Positions 11,346-21,933 of a stretch of 56,342 bases of DNA are shown in pieces (positions within the stretch are counted from its first letter, which is position 1; each line of letters begins with the position of its first letter). The notes beneath the pieces are model-generated. The model did no database searches. It was not told the DNA's origin and saw nothing but the letters and a program-made list of their open reading frames with translations. This stretch comes from Chalciporus piperatus (taxonomy: Eukaryota > Basidiomycota > Agaricomycetes > Boletales > Boletaceae). The stretch lies in contig JBBPTG010000163.1 in NCBI GenBank assembly GCA_038093975.1, positions 1 to 56,342 of the forward strand, given 5' to 3'. The translations under genes were made by a program, and so were the position numbers.

Positions 11346-11528
11346 ACATTGCACTGGATGCAATTAGAATTTCCCACGCTACACATCCGTTCACCCTGCG
11401 CTTACACAGCATGACTCAGAATTCTATTCGAGTCACAATTACAACTGCATGACAGTCGATCGAGTCAGACTGACGATGAAAACATCAATTGATTGGAAAC
11501 CGTGCCGAGAACCGAAAAGGTATAAAGA

Positions 11529-11852
11529 GTGATGTTTTACGCTCTTGCTCTCCATTCACATCCATCATTGAAAACAATCATCACAATGAACTCACACGCC
11601 TTCGCCGCTGTTGTTCGCAATGTCGTCGCTCACAACTATCGCAATGCTCGCACTCGCAGATACGTTGTCATCATCACATGCTGTTTTGCATTTCAACTAT
11701 CCCAATTCCGGATTCTGAGAATCCTACCACCCGTCCCCATCATCATGATTCTCGATATCATCATCATCATCGCCGTTCATTGCACAATGTTCGTGCTTCT
11801 TCACAGGTTGATATCTTTGCAAGGTCTTGATCGTCTGGAATACGATCCATAG
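11529..11852 (+). CDS. hydrophobic accessory ORF of element A
   Basis: 107-residue ORF between the chromodomain relic and the polypurine tract, ending ..RLEYDP just before the 3' LTR. It has two hydrophobic stretches, RRYVVIITCCFAF and a long one with ILPPVPIIMILDIIIIIAV. The block RILRILPPVP..IIMIL..IIIIIAV..TMFVLLH corresponds to WILRMLIPSL..AIIVITIAI..YLMFAHM of the post-pol ORF of element B (44669-45235), and the DNA is visibly related. It is the best-preserved coding sequence in an element that lost gag and pol. Start codon choice is uncertain (an earlier ATG at 11489 is in another frame). Function is unknown; a membrane role is inferred. Confidence 0.55.
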   Translation: MMFYALALHSHPSLKTIITMNSHAFAAVVRNVVAHNYRNARTRRYVVIITCCFAFQLSQFRILRILPPVPIIMILDIIIIIAVHCTMFVLLHRLISLQGLDRLEYDP

Positions 11853-11863
11853 AGAGGAGGTAG
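11851..11863 (+). promoter_or_regulatory. polypurine tract of element A
   Basis: AGAGAGGAGGTAG abuts the TGTTACG of the 3' LTR, where plus-strand priming is expected. Element B has the related AGAGAGGGGGTAG in the same place, on the minus strand next to 44634. Confidence 0.75.
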
Positions 11864-12446
11864 TGTTACGAACGCTCAGTTCCTTATCCTAGTCTTTCCT
11901 ACACTTCACTACGCTTACTACGTTTCTCTTTCACTTTTGGACTTAGTCGCTTTCTCTCCCTTTTCTGTTATCTTATCTTATCAAGATCACATCACGTGAC
12001 CTGCTGACATCAGCTAGGTCTAGCCTTTCGCTTATGTAACGTGGCTGTGCGTGGCTGTGCATCTTCCCCACTGTCCATGACTCATACCGAGTCACCATGA
12101 CTCAGACTCATTATGACTCACCGTGACTCATACTGACTCATCTCGCTTCCTAGTCATATACGCTATTGGCTGTTACTCGCCATGACTCATATCTAGTCAT
12201 ACCTAGTCATATAGTTAAGGTTTAGCCACAACATGTACAAACACTGTCAATAGTATATAAACCCGGGTTGACAAGCACTGGCTCCCCAGTCTTGTTCTCC
12301 TGGAGTTTCCTCTTCTTGAACTTCATGGGCCAAGCGCTCCTGCTTGCCTAGTCTGATCCTCAGCTCTAGTCACTGAGTTGATGTGGTTTCGCTAGGGCAT
12401 GTTGTCTGATGATAGCGCTAGCTCTTGATTGAGTTGAGTCGTTTCA
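11864..12446 (+). repeat. 3' LTR of element A
   Basis: 583 bp, TG..CA ends, identical to the 5' LTR by eye apart from a 2-bp deletion near 12113. It is followed by the TCCTC duplication at 12447-12451 and then resumes the KDZ coding sequence. Confidence 0.95.
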
Positions 12447-15001
12447 TCCTCCTTGTAGAGGTTGTAATCTCGACTACCAATTTCCCAGTGTGATTCTAAG
12501 CCGAGACAGCCTTGCAGGTGCGCAGCCAATGCTTCCGTGTTCTGCAACTTGGCAAATGCGAGCTCAACCTGGATGCGTGCCTGGTTTATTGCCGTTGTAG
12601 CAGCACGGAAATCACCAGCGGCGACTCCACTCAGGGCACCATTAGCCGCGTTCCGTGCCTTTGTCCAATCCACTCTGGAAATATTACGATAAATGATCAA
12701 ATTAAGTAAAATGTTTTGATCGTGAATACTTACCGTCGTTCATCGAGCTCGTCAAGAACTTGGACATAGCGGATGCTCATTTGTTCCTTTGGTGGAGTCT
12801 GATGAATAGAATTCAGGTAGGCGCGTTCTTCAGAGATGAACCGAGGGAAATCATCGTCAGTAAGGTGCAGAGCATCTTTGAGGATCTCAAGCTCGCTAGT
12901 TAGCGTGCGCACGGAGGCAGCGGCTTCTTTGTAGTGGTTCCGAATAAATCACGCTATGTGATAGATTAATAATGATACCTTACGGAAATCAAGTACGTAC
13001 TGAGTGCCTCATACTTGTCTTCATTCCAAAATGCGAAGTGTTGTTCGATCGCTTGGTGCCGGTGAAACCTTGTGGCATGTCGAGTACTCCGGGCTAGTTC
13101 GTTTGATGCCGAGAATACGTGTTCACAGCCCTCACCCTCCGTATTGCCAGTCCCATCGATATATATTGGGTGCCAGTCAAGTTGACACAAGCGGTTGTGT
13201 GCGTGGCCATGAAATGCGCCAACCATGAATCGTAAACCAAGTTGGCGAATCCTCGGTCCCAAACTGCTGGTGTTCGCAGTTTGTGCAAAGGCACAGCCGA
13301 TGTCGTACGCAACACCACCATTAGGCCCATATACCGTGAGTAAACGGTTAACGATCGCCAGAGGATATTTTGCCCTAAAAAAGTTAGTTGTTAGTATCCA
13401 TAAGGGTTGAGTCGTGATAACCTACAGTTCGCCACTCTTGATCATGTCGCACACTAATAGAACGAAGCGATGTCGGCATGTTGCAACAAAGATGCCGGAT
13501 TCCTCGAACACGGAGAACGTCTTTTTGCGGTGGTCGTTTTTTGCGTTGCGCCAACGATCAACACAGTTGAATTGACTGGATGTTGCATCTGGATCTGTCT
13601 CCCAGTCATCTTCATGAGCGGCACCAGCATCGACAATGACATTAGCCACAGGTTGTGTCTGCATTACGTCAGTCAACGGAAGCACATAACAGCATCAGAC
13701 AAACCTGTCTAGCCTTGACCTCATATTTGAATTGGTCAACTTCTTGATTGCTGAGCCAGTACGTCGATCGCGTGCTACGCGAATCTTCGCGTGGTGTCTT
13801 ACCATATAATGTGGTATCCCAGCGCTTGAGACTATTGTTGCCGTCAATTGAAATAAGCCAGTCAAACGTAAGGTCAGGTTCGTTGTCCAAGCGGTAGAAA
13901 CACGCTGGACACTCGTTTAGAAGTCGCCAGTCTTGAGAATCCCTGCCGAGAACATCGCGGATGCGCTGATCAACACAATGGATGATCTCGAGGTAAATGT
14001 CAAAAGCGAGCGAGAATTGGGCACATAGGTAAGGACGATAAGGAACCTGAGTAAGCCTATCAGCATTCCATCAGAAAATTGTGTATTTGTTGACGTACAC
14101 AATGAAGATGACATAACATTTTACATTGTGCCTGTATGCTGAACCGCGGACACGTCCGGTGGGCTTGTCTGAAAGCAGCAAGGGTACGTAGGGAGATAGC
14201 GACAGTGGGGAAGACCGGAGAGCAGCCGAGGTAGCCATGAGAGATGATATTCTCGTTGGGGAACATGTGATGCGGGCAAGCAATGAGTGTTGCTTTTCGT
14301 CGAGCTAGCTATGGAATTAACACGCGGCATGCATCTAGGACAGATCAATAACTTACTGAAGATGTCTACGAGCTCTATATCACTGACAGTACCTGATGGA
14401 AGCTGTTCCGAGTCAGGTGTTTCATTGCCTGGAGTGGGATTATCTGCCGAGGGGAAGCCATCCCCAGCATCGCGTGAACGGTAATCCAAATACGCATCGA
14501 CCAGGCGCGGCATCTGAACACCCCACTGCTCGATTTGCAAATCAATGTGATCTCTACGATCACGAGAATCTGGTTGACGCCTGGGACGTGCTTGTAGCAA
14601 GCAGAATACATGGGTTTTGAAGAACATACCATCCAGACACACTCTCTGATAACTTGGCAAACTCGCCATTGTCTTCACCTTCACTTTCACTGTCGGAGTC
14701 CATTCCTGCGAACAGGACAGGCTGATCAACGATATCCATGCCTTGATCCGCATACATCAAGTCAGCAGCATCCTGAACTTCAGGTGCCAAGGCTGATAGG
14801 GTATTCATCACGTTAAAGATGATATGCATTGGTAGAAAAAACAAACCTTGGAGTTCGGCAACACGACGTTCATCAGCTTCTCGAATGCGCTCTGCCTGGC
14901 GCCCGGGTTGCAATATCTTCGTATAGCGTTTATGGCGTCGGGAACCATGAAATGCGATTGATTTCGAGAGTCCAGTGACTCTGACTGAGGAATTACGTGG
15001 C
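12447..15001 (-). pseudogene. KDZ (Kyakuja-Dileera-Zisupton) transposase, N-terminal and catalytic part, interrupted
   Basis: Starts MPRNSSVRVTGLSKS at 15001. In order: basic start with RRHKRYTKILQPGRQAERI, acidic linker, EQWGVQMPRLVDAYLDYRS, ISHGYLGCSPVFPTVAISLR, a Cys pair in NECPACFYRL followed by LTFDWLISIDGNNSLKR, CVDRWRNAKNDHRKKTFSVF, GIFVATCRH, SGEL|AKYPLAIVN, YDIGCAFAQT, VGAFHGHAHNRLCQLDWHP, GEGCEHVFSASNELARSTRH and IEQHFAFWNEDKYEAL. These are KDZ family landmarks; D of IDGN, D of YDIGC and E of EGCEH are the likely RNase H-fold catalytic acids. At least eight short introns separate the blocks. The reading is cut at 12452 by element A and resumes at 7749, so a functional full-length product is unlikely. 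No other lesion was evident, suggesting the gene was intact until recently. Confidence 0.9.
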
Positions 15002-15004
15002 ATT

Positions 15005-15535
15005 GGCAAGGGCTTGGGGTGATGGGGGCCGAGCGGCACTGCAGCGGTGTAGAGGTGTTGGAAGACGGTCTGAGGGAGCTTGCCGTTGTGGGCAAATAGA
15101 GGACACGTTGCAGAGAACACGTTGAACGTCGAGAACAGCAGGGCGTGGGGTGGTAGGGGCCAAACGGAGTGTTGGAACGGTGTAGAGATATTGAAAGATG
15201 GTCTGTATGAAGTGCGGAGAACACGCAACGTGCACGACAGGGCGTGGGGTGGTAGGGGCCAAACGGGGCGTTGGGACAGTGTAGAGGTGTTGAAGGACAG
15301 TCTGTACGAGCGTGCCGTTGTGGGAAATAGAGGACACGATGCGGAGAACGGCTTGGACGTCGGGAGGAACGTGAACGTGCGCGACAAGGCGTGGGGTGGT
15401 GAGGGCCAAGCGGGGCGTTGGGACGGTGGTGAGGTGGTGAAAGATGGGCTGTACGAGCTTGTCGCTGTGGGGAATAGAGGACACGGTGCAGAGAGCACGC
15501 TGGGCGATGTCCCCGACGTGGGCGACAGTGGAGGG
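15005..15535. repeat. tandem repeat directly upstream of the KDZ start
   Basis: Four copies of a block beginning GGCGTGGGGTGG(T)GGGGCCAA (15011, 15142, 15241, 15388), spaced 99-147 bp, each followed by a GTGTAGAGGTGTTGAAGGAC-like and a GGACACG(T/A)TGCAGAGAAC-like block. They lie just upstream of the KDZ ATG. Minus-strand frames are open across it and one runs in frame into the KDZ start, which would add a Pro/Ser-rich repeat extension. A promoter or subterminal transposon repeat is more likely. Confidence 0.75.
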
Positions 15536-15997
15536 AGGAAGGGAAGGGCGTGGGAAGCTGAGAAGCGTCGGGCTGTCTCCGATATGGGTATGGCGGGAGA
15601 GCCGACGCGTAATGGCCGGCACGTGCCTAGCATTGCCGAATCTTATCTACAGCCTGTAGCTTGTCTATGCTAAGTCAGCTGGTATTTAGGGCAGTATTTA
15701 TTGCTGGTGTCGGGAGAAAGGCGAAAACAAGCCTAACTAAGCCTAACGACACCGGAAGAGACTGAACCTAATTAGGCTTACAAATCGGGAGCACTAGGTG
15801 GTCTACACCGCGAGTTTGCGCTCGAGCGAGGCCCATATATTACATGAATAGATAGCGAAAAAAAAAGACAGAGAGTAGCAATCGACAATTGAAAAGCGAA
15901 TCTAATAAGCTATGTATGCAAGTGTGGGTGTCGAGGAAAGAGAGCGTCGAGATCCGCGTTTTTTTTCTTCGCCTCGATCGAACGTTCCGTAGTCTTC
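15536..15997. other. intergenic between transposon block and core genes
   Basis: No gene recognised. It contains a short repeated word (AAGCCTAACTAAGCCTAACGA) near 15730 and ends in the 3' flank of the CPSF6-like gene. Confidence 0.5.
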
Positions 15998-17609
15998 TCA
16001 GCTACCATTGTCTGCTCGGAACCGTTTGGCTTGAGGAAACTGTCCGCCCTGTCCGCCTTGCATGAACGCAGGATTGAAGTGACCTTGCATGCCATATCCA
16101 CCGCCGCGCCCGCCACCGGCCATCATTCCCATACCTATACGAAATACATCCAAGAAGGGTGCGCGTAAGAACGACAGCGCGAGGGACAAGGAAGACCGCT
16201 AAAAGCTCATACCCATTCCGCCACGTCCTCCACCCCCACCCATCATCCCACCTCCACCGCGTGGACCTTGCGGGATCATCCCGCCCCTTCCTCCACCGAC
16301 AAATCCGGTGCCCATACCGCCACCGCCCATGGCGTTTCCAAATCCGCCCATTCCCATGTTGCCCATGGCCATCGAGTTCATCATACCCATGTTGCCCATT
16401 CCCATGGGTCCCATGTTACCCATCATGTTGGGCATACCGCCCCGCATCATGCCGCCATTGCCCATCATCCCTCCGCCACGTTGCACGCCGCCGCCCATCA
16501 TACCACCTCCCATTTGGGGACCGCCTCCGCGGAAGGGGGGACCACCACCACCACCACCACCACCACCGCGACCCGGGTTTCCGGTGTTAACGGGCATCTG
16601 TCCACCTTGCGGCCGTTGTTCACGCGGCGGTGGTTCTGTCAAGAGTCGCACCTTCAGCAGGTAATTCTGAGCGCATATACGGAGCCTTTTACCTTTGGGA
16701 AGTGTCCGGAAAGGATTTCCCAGTGACGAGGAAGTGAACGACGCCGTGGCTCGTCTATTTTGGAAGTCACTGGCGAAAAACCGTGTCATCACTAAATCAC
16801 CTAAATCAAAGCGTCGACGTACTTGTTGTCAAACCATGTCTTGAGAGCATTGGCATTGTCAAAATTGCCACATTCTGTGTAGGCGACACTGTAAACCCAA
16901 CGTCAAATTACTTGTCACGAAAGCGGGTACGGTCTGATCTCACCCTTTACTCTTGCCATTGACTTTATGTTCAGAGAACGTGATCTCCCGGTGATCAATA
17001 GCGACGCCAATATTTAGAGCAACTTGACGTAGGTCTTCGTCTGTCGTCCACTGTAGGAAGCATGCATGGAAGAAACAGAACAAGTCGCTCAGAACATTGC
17101 ACACGAGAACTAATTGACAGGACAAACGGACCCATTGTAGATCCCCAATGTACAACGCATCATATCCCATCATCGACGGGTCGACATTCCCTCCGCCTAC
17201 ATGCCCACCGTTGGCTGCACCGGAGGAGTGATAGTTACCGTCCATGGGGACGTCCCGTGATGTTACTTCGGTCTTGATTTGGGCAGGTTGACTTGTGGTG
17301 GTGGTTGTAACCGAGGGCAGACGGGATGGTTCGGTTGGGGGTTGAGAAACTGTGCGCTTCGTGTCCCCGTCTTCAGGTGGTCGCGGACGTTTTTCACCCA
17401 CGGAAGGTTCGACTGGATTGCTCACGACTTCGACAGGTTCTTCTACCTGCACTTCGACTTGATATCCGTCGTCCTTTTCATTCATCAACGCCAGGCCATA
17501 AATCAGCGAAAAGGTGGATATATGCGCTGGGTATAGCACCTACCTGTTCAGTGTTGTTCGCAACAAAACCGTCGTCTTCGCCGTAGATGTCAAAATCGTC
17601 TTCAGGCAT
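15998..17609 (-). CDS. CPSF6-like RNA-binding protein (RRM, Gly/Met-rich tail)
   Basis: Starts [19 protein letters not shown] at 17609. A Pro/Glu/Thr-rich linker leads to one [27 protein letters not shown] .. [21 protein letters not shown] .. [16 protein letters not shown]. The LYIGxLxWWTTDxDL start and the NGxSKGxA RNP1 are characteristic of CPSF6/CPSF7-type RRMs, subunits of cleavage factor I that bind the 25-kDa subunit and select poly(A) sites. The tail is extreme low complexity ([21 protein letters not shown]), ending [11 protein letters not shown]. Six introns are placed, e.g. 17474-17543, 17051-17131 and 16135-16212; splicing the 17051-17131 intron restores the WW pair. Another RRM protein of similar layout cannot be excluded. 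Confidence 0.8.
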
Positions 17610-18241
17610 ACTCAAAAAGGCAGATTTTCGAGTGGGACAATGAAACTTGTTTTGCACTAGAAGGAGGACAAAAATGACAGGATTGGTTGAGTACCGACGT
17701 GCACATGATGATAGACAACAGGCACAAAAAAGAGGGGGTGACAGGATAACGACGACAAAGAATGCTCAGCGCATACACAGCGAGTATGAAAGACGTGTCT
17801 GTGCGCTACAGGATCAGCGACACAGAAGAATAGATGGGTCTCTTACAGGATTAGGTATGAATACAGTGGTTGTGATTAAAGCTGGACTCGTCGGTTCGTT
17901 TATACAGGTGTGTAGAGCACAATTCAGTACACTCGGAACAAGACCTTCTCGCGAGTGGAACAAGAATCTGTGGTCACTGGCGCGCGGCGGGTAAGTCGTC
18001 GATGGAAGGGAACGAAAGAGAAAGTGGTCAAGATTGCTCTGTCGCATTCAAGCTGTATTAACCTGTAAGTTGTTTGCTCATGTTTGGTTCTCGTGGCACG
18101 GGCTTCCCGGCGCGCTGACTGGGAAAACCGAATTGACATGAACAGTCGCGGCGCAAAGCTGGGTATACTATTCGGGGTAGGTGTAGTCTATCATTCGACG
18201 AAGCACGGGAAGCAATCTATCCGCAGGAATTAACACCGTTC
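17610..18241. other. intergenic, no supported gene
   Basis: It separates the 5' end of the CPSF6-like gene from the 3' end of the DENND6 gene. A 115-codon plus-strand frame (17647-17994) shows no domain or codon bias. Confidence 0.5.
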
Positions 18242-20436
18242 TCAGGTCTTCTCGCGAAGCGCCACTTCGATCACTTCCTCCTGGCGTGCCAACCACAATC
18301 CAAACGAGGGCGACCTCAACCACTTGTCATAAAACTCCCGCCGCTTCGACGACGACTTGAACGGCAACGGCGTCGGACTCCCCTTGAGCGACGCGAAAAA
18401 ATCGCTCGAATTGAAGGGCTTCAGCCGGCGTGCGGTAGGACTTCGTGCACTGCGCTCCGAAGGCGACGGCATCAGCGTATTGAGGTATCGGTTCAGGGGG
18501 ACGAGGAACCCGTTCGTCCGCGAGCAAAAGTGTCTCCGCATGTCAAGGGAGGCTTGTATTTCTGTCAAGCAAAGCGGCCGGTTATCAATCTCCACGTCTC
18601 CGAGAACAGTGGGTTACGTACGCTCTGCCTCACTCCCATTGCATGCTTTCTCAAGGAACTTGAGCAATTGCCGGTCCTTGGAAATGTGTCTCCGGTGGGT
18701 CTTTGTCGTCCATCCAGGGCAGGGACCAGCGACAACCGCAGCAGTTCCTCGACGAGGGCTGGAGGCCGATTCAATTAGAGGGTCATTTAGAACCAGGGGA
18801 ACAAACTTACTGCAATTTTCGTCCCACACTTAGGACATGTGACCAGTGTGCACATGATTTCTCGAAAAACGGGTTCGTGACCCCGATAACGAGGCCAGCC
18901 TTGGGAGGGGCCTTGTTGACCAATAACGCGTGGTCTTTATCGTGGATGGTAAAGTACGGTCGGATATCTGCAGCAAGGGGTATCTACGCGGGTGAGGATT
19001 GGTGTTGGAGAAGAACGTTGGGGAAAGTGACCCACTGGGCGCATGAGGTCACGAAGCCACCATACAGCTTGGCTTGTCATTGAGGGTGAGGGACCGTATA
19101 CCAAGATTGGCTCGCACAACACTAGGCACTCCCACAGAGACCATAGATGTGACAAGGATGCCTCAAAAAGGCATATAGGTGGAGGGTCGAATGGCGCAGA
19201 GGATGCAAGCAACTAGGCCATCGTCAACCAGTTGGTTTTCATGAATCATCCACTTCAAGGCATCGAGGGTGACTCACGTGTACTGCCGGATGGAATTTCT
19301 CTTGGAAGGTACTTGTCTCGGTGAGTTGCTGACTGTCAGCGGTCAGCGGTACCTCGACATGGAGCACCGAACCAAGAAAACCGAGCTCAACAGCCGATCC
19401 TGGCGATGGGCTCTGCCTTCTTTGGCGTCCGAGGGATCAGAGAAGGTAAAAAGGGCACTAAAATGGATCTGCGTACCAACTTGCAATGTTGTGACATGCC
19501 GTCTCGAGCATCGTGACGCCGTGGCTCTGAAAGAGTGGACCGAGCTTGGAAATCATTGACGTGCAGAGGGCCGGGTATTGGTGGTGAGTCAGTACCACCA
19601 AGGATGACTGTTATATCGGGGTCAATTCCTCTGTAGCATCCTACATTATTATCGCCCTTCACCTGCTGATAGCCACGCTTCGACGTCGCGTCTTTCTTTT
19701 GGCAGAAATGCGAGAATCCATATATGAACCCATCCAGGGGTGGCGGTCGTCCTTCTTCATCTGCGGAGACAGCCTCTGGTGACCTTGGGTATACTCTGAT
19801 CCTAAACGAATGAACCTCCGAGCCTTGCTCGAATTGCAGCGAATCCGGGAAAGACGAAAACGCGCTTTGGAATCATGTCAGCAACTGGCCTCACAAACAC
19901 AATTGCAAACGACCAACATGTTTTCTCTCTCAGAAGGCGATAGAAACATCGGTGGATGTACAGCTCGCACGACTGGCCCGAGGTCGAGGTCAAAGTGAAC
20001 TAAAAATGGAACACGTGATTTACTTCGACAAAGTACATTTGTGGGTCTTTGTGGGCGCACCAATGACAAACGCTAGAACCCACTCTCGCATTCTCTGTAC
20101 CTTGTCCTCCGAGAAGGAGAACGTTGGACCGTCCTCCTCCGGTTTGGAAAGTAGAAGAGGCAGCGTCCTCGATCGCACGAGTGTCTTGGGAGGTGGCAGT
20201 CGTTTCTCTTGGTTCGATGGAAATACTTGAGTAAGCGATGGAGACTTTACCAGTCCCTGGATTAAGTGTTGAGGAGGTAGCTTCCCAAGGATTTCGAGAC
20301 GTGAGTGCGAGGGTTGGCGAGACATCGGTGCCGAAGTGTCTGTATCAGAGAGTGATAGAGAACTTCTGCGAGAGGGGTAGTATAGACCGATGTCCTGTTC
20401 TTCCAAGTTCTCCGGAACGTAGAGACTCAAGGTCAT
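18242..20436 (-). CDS. DENND6-family DENN-domain protein
   Basis: Minus-strand, multi-exon. A Ser-rich start (MTLSLYVPENLEEQDIG at 20436) leads to MREWVLAFVI|VNFDLDLGPVVRAVHPP, then LSPSERENI|AFSAFPDSLQF, HSFRIRVYP, FIYGFSHFCQKKDATSKRGY and QQSVTILGG, matching the N-terminal uDENN pattern of DENND6 (FDLELG..YP..LS..EK..I..LSFPDS..F.FR..YGYVYFRQ..D.TLKRGYFQKS). The last exon gives MRRHFCSRTNGFLVPLNRYL, then SDFFASLKG, REFYDKWLRSPSFGLWLARQ, the DENND6 C-terminal signature. Family knowledge: DENN proteins are Rab guanine-nucleotide exchange factors; DENND6A acts on Rab14 in animals. The middle exons (about 18600-19650) were not resolved fully. It is head to head with the methyltransferase-like gene, 159 bp apart. 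Confidence 0.8.
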
Positions 20437-20595
20437 TGTGGTCTCCTGCAACCATCGACCAGGTGGCTAACACGAGCACAAGTAAGTTACCAAATTTGGA
20501 AGTCAGACCCTTTGGATCCTAACAAACGTAAACAACCGCTTTATGCCTCGGTCCGCATTCGGTGAGCTTCGTCACTAACTTGTAATTCGTTCGCA
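20437..20595. promoter_or_regulatory. short divergent promoter between DENND6 and methyltransferase-like gene
   Basis: Only 159 bp separate the two inferred start codons (20436 on minus, 20596 on plus), so the two genes probably share a bidirectional promoter. No clear TATA box is seen. Confidence 0.5.
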
Positions 20596-21803
20596 ATGAA
20601 CAATGAGACTCGCCACCCCAACTTTCCTCCAAGTCTATCCATATCACCATACGTCAACTCCGCTACCTCAGGTTCTTCAGAAAACTCCAATGACGCAGAC
20701 ACGTTCGGTATAGAAGCTCAACGAGAGGCGATCTTGAAATACGGCATTGCAGGCAGGGTCTGGTGAATACCCCACATACTTATTCGCTCAACGACAAATC
20801 CAACCTAGCATGGGCACCCACTCTGAACAGGGAAGCCGCGTATGCATTGATCGCCTACATCGATCCCGATAGTCTCGACCGCGCCCTCGAATTCGATCCG
20901 CCCTTTGCGGGAAACATGACAGTGCTTCTTGGAATTATTGAGCTCGGATCTGGCACGGGAGTGGTAGCAGATAGGGTTGCAAAGGCGATATTCCGATGTC
21001 ACGGGCGGAATAGTTTCGTGATCGCGACAGATCTCCCCGACGTTTGTCCACTCTTGCAGCGCAACCTCGTTATACAGGACCCGGAAGACAGAAGAGCGGA
21101 ATTAGAGGCTGTTTTCGTGAGACCGCTTGCATGGGGCAACCTCGGCCATGCAAAGTCCATTGCTCGTGAATTCGGCTTCGACCAGCCTCAGGCACCAACT
21201 ACTTCGGCGGATGACCATTTGCATCCACCTCGTCGTCTGACTCATATCCTATGTAGTGACCTCGCAAGTATCCACTTCATCCGCCAATCCGAGGAATGGT
21301 CCGCTCATCATTTGCCATAGGTATACTTTCCAGAATTACTCGGCCCCCTCCTGCGGACCCTCATACACCTAACCTCCCCACCATGCACACCATCTCCCTC
21401 ACCTGCGTCGCCGCCTATTCAAATCGTTATATCGTATAAGATCCGCAGTCTTCCAAAGGAAACACATTTCTGGACAGCATTCGGTCTCTGGTTCTCGTTC
21501 CAGCCTGTGCTGGTCCGCCAGCGAATCCGTTCAGCAGGTATCGGGATTGAGGTTGCATCACCAGCGGATGATCTCGTCTCTGAGGACTCTAATCCATGGA
21601 GACAGTTTGGTGCGGACGACAGCGCGGATCGGACGTTTGTCTTTGTAGCACACCGTCGACCCGAATCACTATCATGGCATGTTCCCGAAAGCGACACTGA
21701 CTTGATGGGAGGTGTGGGTGCTGGAGGGACATCAGCAAAGAAAGGGGATGATACTTTCGAAACAATCTTGTTCATGGGTGTAGAGATAGACCCCGCAGAA
21801 TGA
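20596..21803 (+). CDS. METTL21-like (Methyltransf_16) putative protein-lysine methyltransferase
   Basis: Exon 1 starts MNNETRHPNFPPS at 20596 and ends ..LKYGIAGRVW inside the Trp codon. The intron 20763-20830 (GTGAAT..AACAG) restores W|EAAYALIAYIDPDSLDRAL. SAM-binding motif I is IIELGSGTGVV, motif II FVIATDLPDVCPLLQRNL, and CSDL|VYFPELLGPLLRTL supplies the (N/D)xxY-like post-motif of this family. Exon 2 ends at 21263; the next intron, 21264-21320, begins GCAAGT and ends CATAG, a GC-AG intron. The protein ends TILFMGVEIDPAE. Family members methylate lysines of non-histone proteins such as chaperones and elongation factors; the substrate here is unknown. 3' ends are convergent with the kinase gene. 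Confidence 0.8.
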
Positions 21804-21933
21804 GCATATCGAGGGTAATCTGCTCTATAATTTGTCACAGTGCACTAGCAGTGAAAGTAGCAAGGGGACTATTCCCTTTACGAGATGGGAACGTGTGTCT
21901 TGATAGGCTTGATGCATAACTAGTGATCCATGA

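Larger units (their letters stand above)
7755..12446 (+). mobile_element. gutted, non-autonomous Ty3/gypsy-type LTR retroelement (element A)
   Basis: A 585-bp and a 583-bp LTR flank 3.5 kb of internal DNA without gag, protease, RT or integrase. Internal sequence is partly degenerate repeats: CGTCGTC-rich blocks with CAGTCAGCTCACCATCGTC at about 8400-8760, AGCTTTACGACTTTATC at 9690 and 10130, TTCCATCGAGTGGAAC at 9863 and 9995, and TGGAATCCAAA..GAGCTGCTTTCGCTCAT at 10330-10500. Near the 3' end are a broken chromodomain (about 11226-11345), a hydrophobic ORF (11529-11852) and a polypurine tract next to the LTR. LTR ends, promoter region and 3' internal end resemble element B at 44158-50649, which may be its autonomous relative. 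Internal-to-LTR layout matches large retrotransposon derivatives. Confidence 0.9.

Noticed and set aside
14560..15633. 357-codon Pro/Ser-rich minus-strand ORF
   Set aside because: It is a tandem repeat read through into the KDZ start and across an intron; the KDZ ATG at 15001 fits the family better.
16159..16726. Several plus-strand ORFs rich in Pro, His or Arg
   Set aside because: Antisense of the Gly/Met-rich tail of the CPSF6-like gene.
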